Assembly (NCBI RefSeq): GCF_003991905.1
Contig: NZ_RSCL01000010.1
Location: 62,001-126,000, forward strand
Direction of reading: 5' to 3'
Length of the DNA stretch: 64,000 bases
DNA from: Dulcicalothrix desertica PCC 7102
Lineage (GTDB): Bacteria > Cyanobacteriota > Cyanobacteriia > Cyanobacteriales > Nostocaceae
Shown here: piece by piece, positions 1 to 8,451 of the stretch
How the letters are laid out: every line of letters begins with the position of its first letter
Position numbering within the stretch: position 1 is the stretch's first letter
The notes under the pieces: generated by a model
What the model saw: only the letters and a program-made list of their open reading frames with translations
Told to the model about the DNA's origin: nothing
Databases searched by the model: none
Program-made: the position numbers and the translations under genes

Positions 1-756
1 ACCTAGAAATTTTACTTTATCAATAATGCCTAAATCGCGAGCTAGTATCTCTAATTCTTGACGCATAGGGCCATCACCAGCGATAAGGTAAAAAACATTT
101 GGATATGATTTGGATATTTTTGCACATACCTGTAAAAAAATATCAAAACGCTTTCGTTCGATTAGCCATCCAGCATTACCGATAATAAACTTATCAGTAG
201 GAATATCTAAATGCTGACGGGCAGTACGCTTATCTTTTTCACTTGTTATTGAACAGTGTTGAGTTGAATATTCAACCAAATGAAATTTATCTTCAAGATA
301 AGGAGCTATCTGTTTTGCCTCTTCTAGAATATATTGAGAATGATATATAATCGCATCATAATCTTTTCCAAAAAAATTATAAAATAATTTCCACTTTAAT
401 CTTTCTTTAATAGAACTACCATGACAAAAATGTATTCCAAGCACTTTCTTATAAGAACTTCCTTTAATCGCTAAACAAGATGTCAAGCTAGGACCAGTCA
501 CTAAAATAATATCACCGATAAACTCTAAAATTTTTCTCTTTAGTTCAAAGTAAGAGCGCCAGCCAAATTTTCCTATATATAAGTTATCTTTTGCTGGAAT
601 ATTTAAGTTAGCAGCAATTTTTTTACCTACACCGCCAGGAGTAATACTTTGTACTTGCCACGTTATCATTTTTTCATGCGTTTCTCTCATTAAAATGTAT
701 GCCGATTGTTCCATACCTCCAAGATTTAAGCACTGCATTAAATTTAATATTTTCAT
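1..756 (-). CDS. Glycosyltransferase, GT4 family (C-terminus cut by window edge)
   Basis: Translating the minus strand from the ATG at 756 gives an open frame to the window edge, so the C-terminal part is missing. The protein begins MKILNLMQCLNLGGMEQ, the nucleotide-sugar glycosyltransferase start with a glycine loop, and later reads FIIGNAGWLIERKRFDIFL and YLIAGDGPMRQELE, typical of the second Rossmann domain of GT-B (GT4) enzymes. It probably adds a sugar to the lipid-linked repeat unit at the cytoplasmic membrane face. Only 2 bases separate it from the upstream polymerase-like gene, so the two are surely cotranscribed. Donor and acceptor cannot be inferred. Confidence 0.88.
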   Translation of the reverse strand, partial: MKILNLMQCLNLGGMEQSAYILMRETHEKMITWQVQSITPGGVGKKIAANLNIPAKDNLYIGKFGWRSYFELKRKILEFIGDIILVTGPSLTSCLAIKGSSYKKVLGIHFCHGSSIKERLKWKLFYNFFGKDYDAIIYHSQYILEEAKQIAPYLEDKFHLVEYSTQHCSITSEKDKRTARQHLDIPTDKFIIGNAGWLIERKRFDIFLQVCAKISKSYPNVFYLIAGDGPMRQELEILARDLGIIDKVKFLG

Positions 757-758
757 AT

Positions 759-2069
759 TTATACCCATTCAGTTGAATATTTGTGTTTAACCTTAGAATA
801 ATATAAAGCTAAACCTATAAAAATTAATTGAAAGCTTGATTGTTGTATTGCAAATCCAACAGAATGCGTTAGAGCTATCATTGTTGGACTAACTAGCCCA
901 AGATATAATATTCGACTACAAGTACTTTTATAATAGGTAGCTGATATCCATACATGTTTAAAAATATAGGCTATCAGCGCAAAACTAAGAAAGCCAAAGT
1001 AGCTAAATTCTACAAAAGAATCTCCAATACCAGTAAATGTTGCACCAGCAGGGTTTTTATAGCCATAAAAATCTTTTAATAAATTTAAGTATTTATCCCA
1101 CAAGTTAAATTGTAGAGACTTCTTAAAGTCAAAACCTACAATTTGTCCAGGTACCCATTGAAGTACAATACTATCCCACCATCCAGTGCCATATCCAAAT
1201 AAACCCGTCCGCTCTACTGCATCCATTACTAATGCTGCATTTCTTAGTTCTAATAAATCTCCCTTTTGTTGATTATCAAAAGCGTGTTGAGATACAGCTA
1301 AGACATCCTGCCATTTACCACTAAAAATCAAATTCCAGAAATCGCCACGTAACGTACCTAAAACTGGAATGAGAACAGCTATTGAAAGCATACCTATAAT
1401 AACTAATATTCGAGGTGGTACTAAGCGACGAACCCAGAATAATGAAAGTCCTATGGTAACGAGAAGTGTCATAGTAGGTTGCCGACGTCCGATAATAACT
1501 GCACCCAGTAGGGGCCAAGCGGAGAACACTGTACAAATAAAATTAATAATGTTAGGACGCTGTATGAATTTTAAAATAAAAATTCCCAAGGCAATTTGAG
1601 TAGTTTGAGAAAAATTAAGATATATTGTGGCTAAACCTGTCCAATTACCATTTTCTCCAGTAGCGGCAGTTGTGCGAGAAAGTAATAAAGTAAAGAACAA
1701 GCCACTAGCCATTAGGACAATTCCTGCTCTAAATAATTTACGCTCATCGATAGCAGTATTTAGTTTAGTCAACCATTTTGGGTCTGGTCTTATTTGATAG
1801 CCTATCCAACAGGCGGTAGCGCAAAGACATGAGACCAATAATACTCTTTGGAGAGCCTCTAAGCTGACTTGTTCAGGTTTACTAATTAAAGCAAAAGCTT
1901 GAGGTAGTATAAATGAAGTAAACATACTACCCATAAAAAATGGATATTGATAAATTCGCTCTATACGTATCACTCCCCAACCTAACAAACCCAGGCAAAT
2001 AATAATAAATAAATCTTTATATATTCCAACCATTTCCATTTTATTGACTTGCGAATGTAAGGTGGACAC
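759..2069 (-). CDS. O-antigen polymerase/ligase-like membrane protein (Wzy-like)
   Basis: A 436-residue hydrophobic protein with about ten or more predicted membrane segments and a long polar loop in the second half (around residues 240-330, with GYGTGWWDSI and FVEFSYFGFLSFAL). This layout is seen in Wzy polymerases and WaaL-type ligases, which join lipid-linked repeat units on the periplasmic side. These families have low sequence identity, so the call rests on topology and on lying among glycosyltransferases. The start at 2069 is uncertain: Met11 or Met13 would place the first helix nearer the N-terminus. It lies 18 bases after the next upstream gene. Confidence 0.7.
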   Translation of the reverse strand: MSTLHSQVNKMEMVGIYKDLFIIICLGLLGWGVIRIERIYQYPFFMGSMFTSFILPQAFALISKPEQVSLEALQRVLLVSCLCATACWIGYQIRPDPKWLTKLNTAIDERKLFRAGIVLMASGLFFTLLLSRTTAATGENGNWTGLATIYLNFSQTTQIALGIFILKFIQRPNIINFICTVFSAWPLLGAVIIGRRQPTMTLLVTIGLSLFWVRRLVPPRILVIIGMLSIAVLIPVLGTLRGDFWNLIFSGKWQDVLAVSQHAFDNQQKGDLLELRNAALVMDAVERTGLFGYGTGWWDSIVLQWVPGQIVGFDFKKSLQFNLWDKYLNLLKDFYGYKNPAGATFTGIGDSFVEFSYFGFLSFALIAYIFKHVWISATYYKSTCSRILYLGLVSPTMIALTHSVGFAIQQSSFQLIFIGLALYYSKVKHKYSTEWV

Positions 2070-2087
2070 TGCCCACCCTACGTGTAA

Positions 2088-3305
2088 TTACAGAACACGA
2101 CAAATTGCATCACGAAAACTTTTCCAAGGAAAACGCTCTGCACAAAAACGCGCCTTTTTACGTATTTCCGGAGTAGCTGGTATAAAATTTGATAGATATT
2201 CAAGTTGAGAGATTAGGTGGTCTAAATTTCCCACTTCTGTCAAAAAAATGCCATCTTCCTCTCTACCTAAATCAGGTAGGCAAGTATTAGCCGTTCCAAG
2301 TACAGGGCAACCATAACTGAGTGCTTCTAGAAATACTTGCCCAAATCCTTCAGTTAGAGAGGGCATGACAAAAAGAGAACTATTGTGATAAAGATGGCGC
2401 AAAGAAGCTGCATCTATGCCTCGGATTAGACGTACTCGTGGAGTTTGAGACACAAGAGATTCCATACCTGGGTCTAAGTACCTACAAACTAATGTCAGCA
2501 AACTTTCCTTTGGCAAATGAGCTTTTTGCCATGCATAGAGTAAATGATGCAAGCCTTTGCGTTGGCATCCAGAACCTACAAAAAGCGCCTGGAAACTATC
2601 CAAACTATCTAATTTAAATGAGTGCAATGGTAGTACAGGCAAGTCAATACCATAGGGAATCACCTTACAGGAATTATGTTCTGCTCCAGCTGCTACTAAA
2701 GTTTGCTTAGTAAAGCTACTTGCACACAAAATAATATCAGCATGGCGCCAACATTCTTTAACTCTTACTATTAATTTTTCTGGTAAGTGGGCACCTGTTT
2801 GTTCTAAATAAGATTCTTGTACAAAGGGAAAGCGTATTAAGTCTTGTGCTAACAAAGGGATTTCAACTTCAGGGTGGGGGTGAAATTCAAACAAAATTTT
2901 CCGAGGATTATGTTGATAAGACGCAATAAAAGCTTCCCAGGCATATGGCGTGTAGAGCAGTAAATTACTTTTGGTTTTACGTGCCTGTGACGCAGCTGCT
3001 TCGGCAAAATTTTGATCTAACCAAGCAAAAGTAGTAGCAGGAGAAAAGCCTAGATAATGGCGAGTTTGTTCAAGTACAGCAGAACCCCATAGACATTTCA
3101 CTTGCTCTACGGGAATATTAGATTCTAATCTAAAAGAGATTTTATTTTGCCACTTTTTAGGTAGCAGGGGAGAAACTTTCTGAATATAGTTTACTGCATA
3201 AAAATCAGTAATCAATTGATTTAGTAAACCTTTTTCCACCAAAGCTAAAGGAATCTGATAATTATCCCTACGCCCTCGAAATGCACAAACATACTGACTC
3301 ATCAT
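2088..3305 (-). CDS. Glycosyltransferase, GT4 family
   Basis: A 405-residue GT-B protein. The C-terminal Rossmann domain shows ALFVGSGCQRKGLHHLLYAW and the EX7E signature of GT4 enzymes in SLTEGFGQVFLEALSYG (around residue 320), which holds the donor nucleotide sugar. The N-terminal domain is less typical but contains the FEFHPHPEVEIP and ILCASSFTKQTL segments common in retaining transferases. Its start overlaps the stop of the next upstream gene by 4 bases (ATGA type), showing translational coupling. It carries one of the few GGCGCC sites of the first 8 kb (2744). Donor and acceptor unknown. Confidence 0.88.
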   Translation of the reverse strand: MMSQYVCAFRGRRDNYQIPLALVEKGLLNQLITDFYAVNYIQKVSPLLPKKWQNKISFRLESNIPVEQVKCLWGSAVLEQTRHYLGFSPATTFAWLDQNFAEAAASQARKTKSNLLLYTPYAWEAFIASYQHNPRKILFEFHPHPEVEIPLLAQDLIRFPFVQESYLEQTGAHLPEKLIVRVKECWRHADIILCASSFTKQTLVAAGAEHNSCKVIPYGIDLPVLPLHSFKLDSLDSFQALFVGSGCQRKGLHHLLYAWQKAHLPKESLLTLVCRYLDPGMESLVSQTPRVRLIRGIDAASLRHLYHNSSLFVMPSLTEGFGQVFLEALSYGCPVLGTANTCLPDLGREEDGIFLTEVGNLDHLISQLEYLSNFIPATPEIRKKARFCAERFPWKSFRDAICRVL

Positions 3306-4345
3306 CTATTTTTCAAAATACTTTCAATAATTTTTAGATATTTAGTGCCAATTGTGTCTATTAAAAAATCATGCGACCTCTCATATGCTTTCTTTTCTAG
3401 ATTTATTTGTAAATCAGGATGCTCTTTAAGCTGAATCATACATTCTGCTAGTTGTTCCGCATTACCATTTTCAAAGGTCATACCGTAACCTTCTAAAACT
3501 TCCCCTAAACCACCCCAACGTGAACCAATCACTGCTTTTCCACAAGCCATTGCTTCCACTGCTACTATACCCATAGGCTCTGCCCATCGAGAAGGTACTA
3601 CCACAGCACCAGCAGCATTCATCGCCTGTACTAATTTTTCACCACGTAAGAAGCGATACCAACGTATTTGTGATTCTATACCCAGAGTTAACGCTAGCTG
3701 CTGTAGTTCTTTAATGTAAGAGCCTTCACCATATAAATCAAGCTTATACATTTTACTCTTGCTTTTACAAATTGCTAAAGCTTCCAGTAAAGTATCAACA
3801 CCCTTATCAGGAATCATTCTGCCAAAGAAGGCAAAATCATTGTCAATTTTTACGCTAGGTAAAGGTCGAAACCTATCTTCTACTGGATTATAAATCACAA
3901 CTCCTTTACGAGCGCCAACTTGTTGCTCAATAGCATGACTTACATAAATATGTCCAGCCCCTAAAGACAGAAGCATTCGTCTTAGTAAAGGTTTAATAAG
4001 ACTTGTCAAACTGTTTTGACCATCTTGAAACAGTTCTGGAATGTAAATTGGATGTATCCAAATTATCGGTTTACGTGATAATAGCCAAACAGCTAGATGT
4101 TTCAAGCTATAACCGTTAGAAATAATACAGTCGCTTTTATCTAGTATTGTCTTCCAAGACTCAAAATTTGGACAACGAATAACTGGAAAAATATAACTTG
4201 TATTCTGCTCATTAGTTGCAGGAGTATCAGTAACGATGCTTACTTGATGTTGTTGTTTTGACCAGTAACTAGCCAAAGTATAACTTACTTGCTCTAGTCC
4301 ACCAATATTGGGAAAAAATGCACTAGAGTATAAACAAATATTCAT
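3302..4345 (-). CDS. Glycosyltransferase, GT4 family
   Basis: A 347-residue GT-B enzyme. The N-terminus has the classic YSSAFFPNIGGLEQVSYTLA glycine loop. The donor-binding domain has FFGRMIPDKGVDTLLEAL and the EX7E motif within RWAEPMGIVAVEAMACG (around residues 255-270). The family retains anomeric configuration when moving a sugar from a nucleotide donor to a lipid-linked glycan. It lies 3 bases downstream of the preceding gene and overlaps the next by 4 bases, inside one operon. Confidence 0.92.
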   Translation of the reverse strand: MNICLYSSAFFPNIGGLEQVSYTLASYWSKQQHQVSIVTDTPATNEQNTSYIFPVIRCPNFESWKTILDKSDCIISNGYSLKHLAVWLLSRKPIIWIHPIYIPELFQDGQNSLTSLIKPLLRRMLLSLGAGHIYVSHAIEQQVGARKGVVIYNPVEDRFRPLPSVKIDNDFAFFGRMIPDKGVDTLLEALAICKSKSKMYKLDLYGEGSYIKELQQLALTLGIESQIRWYRFLRGEKLVQAMNAAGAVVVPSRWAEPMGIVAVEAMACGKAVIGSRWGGLGEVLEGYGMTFENGNAEQLAECMIQLKEHPDLQINLEKKAYERSHDFLIDTIGTKYLKIIESILKNR

Positions 4346-4348
4346 AAT

Positions 4349-5491
4349 TTAAATTGTGTCTTGAGCAGAAATAAGTATATTCTCTAATGTTTGAACACGA
4401 TTTGACCAAGTATTTTGCTGGGCAAATTCTAATTGTTTCAAGCTATGCTTATAAGCTAAATCACTTCCACAAATACTAAGCTTAGTGTCTATGTAAGTTA
4501 CTGCCTCTTGTGCAGTTCGGAAAATACTAATCCACTCAGGATATAAACAACACTCTGGTATTTTAGTACTAATAAGTGGGCGCCCGCTAGCGATGCCATC
4601 CATAATTTTGGTGGGACAAGCAGCTTGATTAAACTTGTGATCTACTACATAGGGAATCCAATTTACTGCAAAAGACCAGTAATATTTTGCTACTTGTTCT
4701 GATGGCACTCTGTCGATATGACGAACATTAGTCAATGCTAGCACTGCTTCACGGGTTGAATGCCAGTCTTGTGGATTTAAAATACCTTGATCGTCTCGAC
4801 CACCAACAAATACAAAAGTTATTTTCGGACAAGCTCTAATAACTTGATAAATTAATTGCCAGTCTAGGCGATCGCCTAAGTTCCCAACGTAACCTACAGT
4901 CATTGGTTCTGGAGAATTTTCTGGTTGAGGATTGAGGTAGGTATTTATTAATCCATGCGGAAAATGACAAATTCGCGATGATCTATAAGGGTAAAGCTTC
5001 TGAAAAGAGATTAATTGCGAGTGAGAAGCGCAAAGAGTTATATTGGCGCCGTTTACTAACTCCTTTTCCTTCTCTAAAATTTGGCTTTTGCGCGACTGTC
5101 GATAAAGAGTATAGTCATCAAAGTTATAGTAGATTAAACGCTCTCTTGGAACTTTGCGAACCCAGTAGGTAAGATTAGGATGGCAACCTATAACCCAAGG
5201 GTATTCACCAGAAACTTTTTTCAGTTGCTGACACCATTGCAAAATTAACTGTTGCAAGTAAAATCTGAATAGTATTTCTAGTCGTCCTGCATAGCCAGTA
5301 GGCATTACTTGCATTGAACGTTGTAATAGGGATGGCGGAGTCCGGCTTGACCAACTTGGACGGATAGTATAATAAGTTCGCCAATCATAAAACTCAATTG
5401 CATGGGTTGGGTGGCGTTGAGCTAAAGCTTCTGCCATACCGTAAGTCCAAGGACTGTTAGCACCTAAAAATAGAAAACTTAGTTTTCCCAT
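4349..5491 (-). CDS. Glycosyltransferase, GT-B fold (TuaH-like)
   Basis: A 380-residue protein lacking a clean EX7E motif but with a GT-B outline: YYNFDDYTLYRQSR and ITLCASHSQLI in the N-terminal half, VGYVGNLGDRLDWQLIYQVI at the start of the C-terminal domain, then TKIMDGIASGRPLISTKIP in the donor site. This pattern recalls TuaH/WsaF-like transferases. Position in a tight run of transferase genes supports the role. The reading frame contains the only HIP1 octamer noticed in the window (near 4869). Confidence 0.75.
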   Translation of the reverse strand: MGKLSFLFLGANSPWTYGMAEALAQRHPTHAIEFYDWRTYYTIRPSWSSRTPPSLLQRSMQVMPTGYAGRLEILFRFYLQQLILQWCQQLKKVSGEYPWVIGCHPNLTYWVRKVPRERLIYYNFDDYTLYRQSRKSQILEKEKELVNGANITLCASHSQLISFQKLYPYRSSRICHFPHGLINTYLNPQPENSPEPMTVGYVGNLGDRLDWQLIYQVIRACPKITFVFVGGRDDQGILNPQDWHSTREAVLALTNVRHIDRVPSEQVAKYYWSFAVNWIPYVVDHKFNQAACPTKIMDGIASGRPLISTKIPECCLYPEWISIFRTAQEAVTYIDTKLSICGSDLAYKHSLKQLEFAQQNTWSNRVQTLENILISAQDTI

Positions 5492-5505
5492 ATGTACACC
5501 ATGTT

Positions 5506-5538
5506 CTATCTACCAACTATCTACCAACTATCTACCAA
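5506..5538. repeat. Three perfect 11-bp tandem repeats
   Basis: The unit ctatctaccaa occurs three times in a row. The third copy contains the stop codon of the minus-strand gene ending at 5532, so the copies extend past that gene's 3' end. Slipped-strand duplication is the simplest explanation. Confidence 0.9.
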
Positions 5539-6722
5539 CCGCGTAGATCCCGCAACCAGTAGCCAAGAAAAGGAGATCGCCCGATGAATTCTCTAATGAC
5601 AGAACGCAGGCGAGGGGGTAAAAGCTGAAAGCGTTGTACAGGAACTTGATAAAGTGTTGGTTGTTGACACTGCTTGCTCCTTTCAATCGGTTGGAGAGTG
5701 GAAATATAATCGATGAGGGCTTCGTAACCTTGCCACATTAGTGCTTCGTTAAAGTTGGAACGCGCACGTTCAATTACATTTGCACCAAAAGCTTCATAGT
5801 TTCTGCAAGCGTACAGAACTTGCTTGGCTAAAGCTTGAGTATTGCCTAAAGGTGCAAAAAGCGCTGTTTCGTTTGCCGTAGTAATTTCTTTTGTACCAGT
5901 CTCAACATCCCAAGCAACTGGCACGCACCCCATACTCATCGCCTCAATAGTAGCCATACCGAACGGTTCAACGCGACTCAGCATCAGCAATACTTTTGCA
6001 GATGCTGCGCTAGAGAAAATAACATCACGTGCAACATAACCATAAATATGAATAGCCTCAGAATTAGGTAATTGTTTAATCTGAGTCAGAAATTCCGGTG
6101 TTATATTACCAAACCAGTGTAGCTTACCTCTAAACCCTAAGTTAATAAGTTTTTTCCATAACTTCAGGACATCAAAAGCTCCTTTTGTCGGATTATCACC
6201 ACCAAGAAATATTAAATCATCTTGCCGTGTAATATTTATATCCAATAATTCTGGGAAAAGACAGCCGTTGTAAATAACAGATAGTTTTTGAGGATTTTTT
6301 AGACGGTGACGAAATTTACTTGCCACAGTTTCTGATACTGCAACAATCGCCTCTAAATTATCTTCTTCTTCCAAAGCTTTACCCCAGTAGGGAGGAGCAG
6401 TATCGTGGGCAACAAAAACACATTTTATATTGGGAGGCAAGTAAGGAATAATAGCTTCTAATTCTCCACAGGCATTAAAAAACAGTATATCTTGGTGATT
6501 TTCATTTAACCATTGCAGTAAATTTACTGGTGTTTCTGCTGCCCATCCTGTTAGCTCTAAAGACGATATTTTGAAATTATAGTTATTAGTTATCCTGGTT
6601 GGTTTAAGGAGCATAAGCATTGTTGTCTCATACCCTGCTTGGGTAGCTTGACGACAGCAAGATATAGCTACAGGAGTTATTCCACCACTTGAGTCACTAG
6701 CAATTAGCCAACAAAGTTTCAT
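5532..6722 (-). CDS. Glycosyltransferase, GT4 family
   Basis: A 396-residue GT-B protein. The N-terminal domain starts MKLCWLIASDSSGGITPVAI, and the C-terminal domain has LIFLGGDNPTKGAFDVLKLW and the EX7E motif in SRVEPFGMATIEAMSMG, the donor phosphate contact of GT4 enzymes. About 90 residues follow the catalytic domain, ending in a basic stretch (RLRSVIREFIGR...LRDLRGW) that may touch the membrane. It lies 15 bases downstream of a methyltransferase gene, so it belongs to the same operon. Confidence 0.9.
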   Translation of the reverse strand: MKLCWLIASDSSGGITPVAISCCRQATQAGYETTMLMLLKPTRITNNYNFKISSLELTGWAAETPVNLLQWLNENHQDILFFNACGELEAIIPYLPPNIKCVFVAHDTAPPYWGKALEEEDNLEAIVAVSETVASKFRHRLKNPQKLSVIYNGCLFPELLDINITRQDDLIFLGGDNPTKGAFDVLKLWKKLINLGFRGKLHWFGNITPEFLTQIKQLPNSEAIHIYGYVARDVIFSSAASAKVLLMLSRVEPFGMATIEAMSMGCVPVAWDVETGTKEITTANETALFAPLGNTQALAKQVLYACRNYEAFGANVIERARSNFNEALMWQGYEALIDYISTLQPIERSKQCQQPTLYQVPVQRFQLLPPRLRSVIREFIGRSPFLGYWLRDLRGW

Positions 6723-6737
6723 TATTTTAATTTTAAA

Positions 6738-7436
6738 TTAAATATTTATTCTTTGGTTATAATTAGATTTTTCAGCTTCCAAATATTGAGTAATTTCAGG
6801 TATATGATTAAACCTATTCGCATGAGAATCCAAGTAGCCAAGTTTCGATTCACAATCTTGATAAAATGACATTTTTAAATTTGTAAATCCTACTTCTTGG
6901 CAATGAAATTGAAGTGCTTCTCGTGTATATAAGTAACGATGCCCATGACTATAAAAAACTTCATTTATTTCACTACAGGCTGAAACAGATTCAGAAATTT
7001 TACTAGCAAAATAGTTTAAGTCAGGTGTTGTTAAACGAATGACTCCACCTGGCTTGAGAATTCTATAACATTCTCTTAACAATTGTAAACCGCATTTTAG
7101 ATCAACATGTTCAATCGCTTCTTCGCAAAAAATTGCATTGATTGAGCAATCATCAAAAGGTAGTTTTTCTGTTATGTCTACATAGGCATCTGCCCTAGGG
7201 TCTATATCTACTGTTAGACACCCTGATAAGCAGTTACTTCCACCTCCTAAATTGAGGATACGTTTATCTACTGATATTTGAGTCTTCCATTTATTAATAT
7301 AAGGCGACGTTACTGAGAAACCAATTAAATTCCAAAACTCTTGGTTATAACGCCCTATAAAACTAAAAACAGTATGAAATAAGCCATACTTATTGAAATA
7401 GTAAGAAAGCTTACTTATTACATGAGATGTATCCAT
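6738..7436 (-). CDS. SAM-dependent methyltransferase (class I)
   Basis: A 232-residue protein. ILNLGGGSNCLSG (around residue 60) is motif I of class I methyltransferases; LTVDIDPRADAYVDI supplies the acidic residue for the ribose of SAM; FCEEAIEHV and RILKPGGVIRLTTPD are motifs II-III of the Methyltransf_11 type. It probably methylates a sugar of the polysaccharide or caps a chain, an inference from position only. The start ATG at 7436 gives a usual length, with about 55 residues before motif I. Confidence 0.85.
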   Translation of the reverse strand: MDTSHVISKLSYYFNKYGLFHTVFSFIGRYNQEFWNLIGFSVTSPYINKWKTQISVDKRILNLGGGSNCLSGCLTVDIDPRADAYVDITEKLPFDDCSINAIFCEEAIEHVDLKCGLQLLRECYRILKPGGVIRLTTPDLNYFASKISESVSACSEINEVFYSHGHRYLYTREALQFHCQEVGFTNLKMSFYQDCESKLGYLDSHANRFNHIPEITQYLEAEKSNYNQRINI

Positions 7437-7502
7437 GCTATCTAAACCTGCTAACAGTACAATCTACAGTCATAATAAATATAACTATTTAATATCAACA
7501 AC

Positions 7503-8429
7503 TCATGATTTTTTTAATTTTTGCAATACTATTGATTGTCCAATATGCCGCATTGCAATTCTTGTTTCACTTAAGTAATGTCCACAATAATGTATAAAAA
7601 CACACTGTTTTTCATCATAAATGCGTCCGGTATTATATTCATTTTCAGGTAACATTACTCTAGCACTTTGGCTTACCAAAGCTGCTGTAATAGTTTGTTC
7701 AGCATAATGGGAATAACTAGGATAACCTGGTGTTGAAAGCCATTTTTCTGTAATATTTAAATCGATTGTTTGGCGGTTAATTACACAAAAACCAGCACAA
7801 AAGTATGGTATAATTTCAACGCCAAAGTACTCTTGAATTTGTTTTTCAGAAAGACTATAAGGATAAGGCTGTGGGTCTTTAGCATAAACATTCACATCTT
7901 CATTGTTATCAACTAACTTGCGTAACCGATGTAGCGGTTTAAAAGCCAAGCAATCGGTATCAAGAAGAATAACTTTTTGCGAGTGCGAAAGCAAGAAAGC
8001 ATCGATAAGCTTGGTGCCAAATACGTTAATTTGTCTAAATCGTTGGCAGTATTTCAAACCAAGTGCTTCTAACTTAGGCACCACTATTTCATCTCTTTGC
8101 TGTCTTGTAAATATTTTAGCTTGCGGTAAGTGTTTGTGAATTTTTTGAATTACATCATCTGTAACGCTTGTATCACCATGAATAATTAAACTAATTGGCG
8201 CCTGATAATTAGAAATAAAAGATTTAGCTGCATATAATAAGTCTACATAGTGTTTTGCTCCCGTTAACATGTGAACTTCAATGGCATCAGGAGTACCATA
8301 AGTAGCTGTAATAACTGGCGCCGTTTGCTCAATATCTATAGAACGTCTCCAGGAATAATAGTAGTGTGGAAACAAATACCAAAACTGCCCGGTTTTAAGT
8401 GTTTTTAGTATAGTTCTGATTTTATTCAT
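7503..8429 (-). CDS. Putative glycosyltransferase, GT8-like (DxD motif)
   Basis: I set the start at the ATG at 8429 (308 residues). ATGs at 8459 and 8492 are in frame but overlap the ABC transporter gene; no clear ribosome binding site decides between them. The core has AIEVHMLTGAKHYVDLLYAA, then KVILLDTDCLAF with a DTD metal-binding motif (around residue 155), then YFCAGFCVINR and VFIHYCGHYL, the order seen in GT8-type GT-A transferases where the last His helps bind Mn. It may add galactose or glucose to the glycan. Sequence similarity to named families looks weak. Confidence 0.65.
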   Translation of the reverse strand: MNKIRTILKTLKTGQFWYLFPHYYYSWRRSIDIEQTAPVITATYGTPDAIEVHMLTGAKHYVDLLYAAKSFISNYQAPISLIIHGDTSVTDDVIQKIHKHLPQAKIFTRQQRDEIVVPKLEALGLKYCQRFRQINVFGTKLIDAFLLSHSQKVILLDTDCLAFKPLHRLRKLVDNNEDVNVYAKDPQPYPYSLSEKQIQEYFGVEIIPYFCAGFCVINRQTIDLNITEKWLSTPGYPSYSHYAEQTITAALVSQSARVMLPENEYNTGRIYDEKQCVFIHYCGHYLSETRIAMRHIGQSIVLQKLKKS

Positions 8430-8451
8430 GCTATCAAATTTTTTTTGTTCT

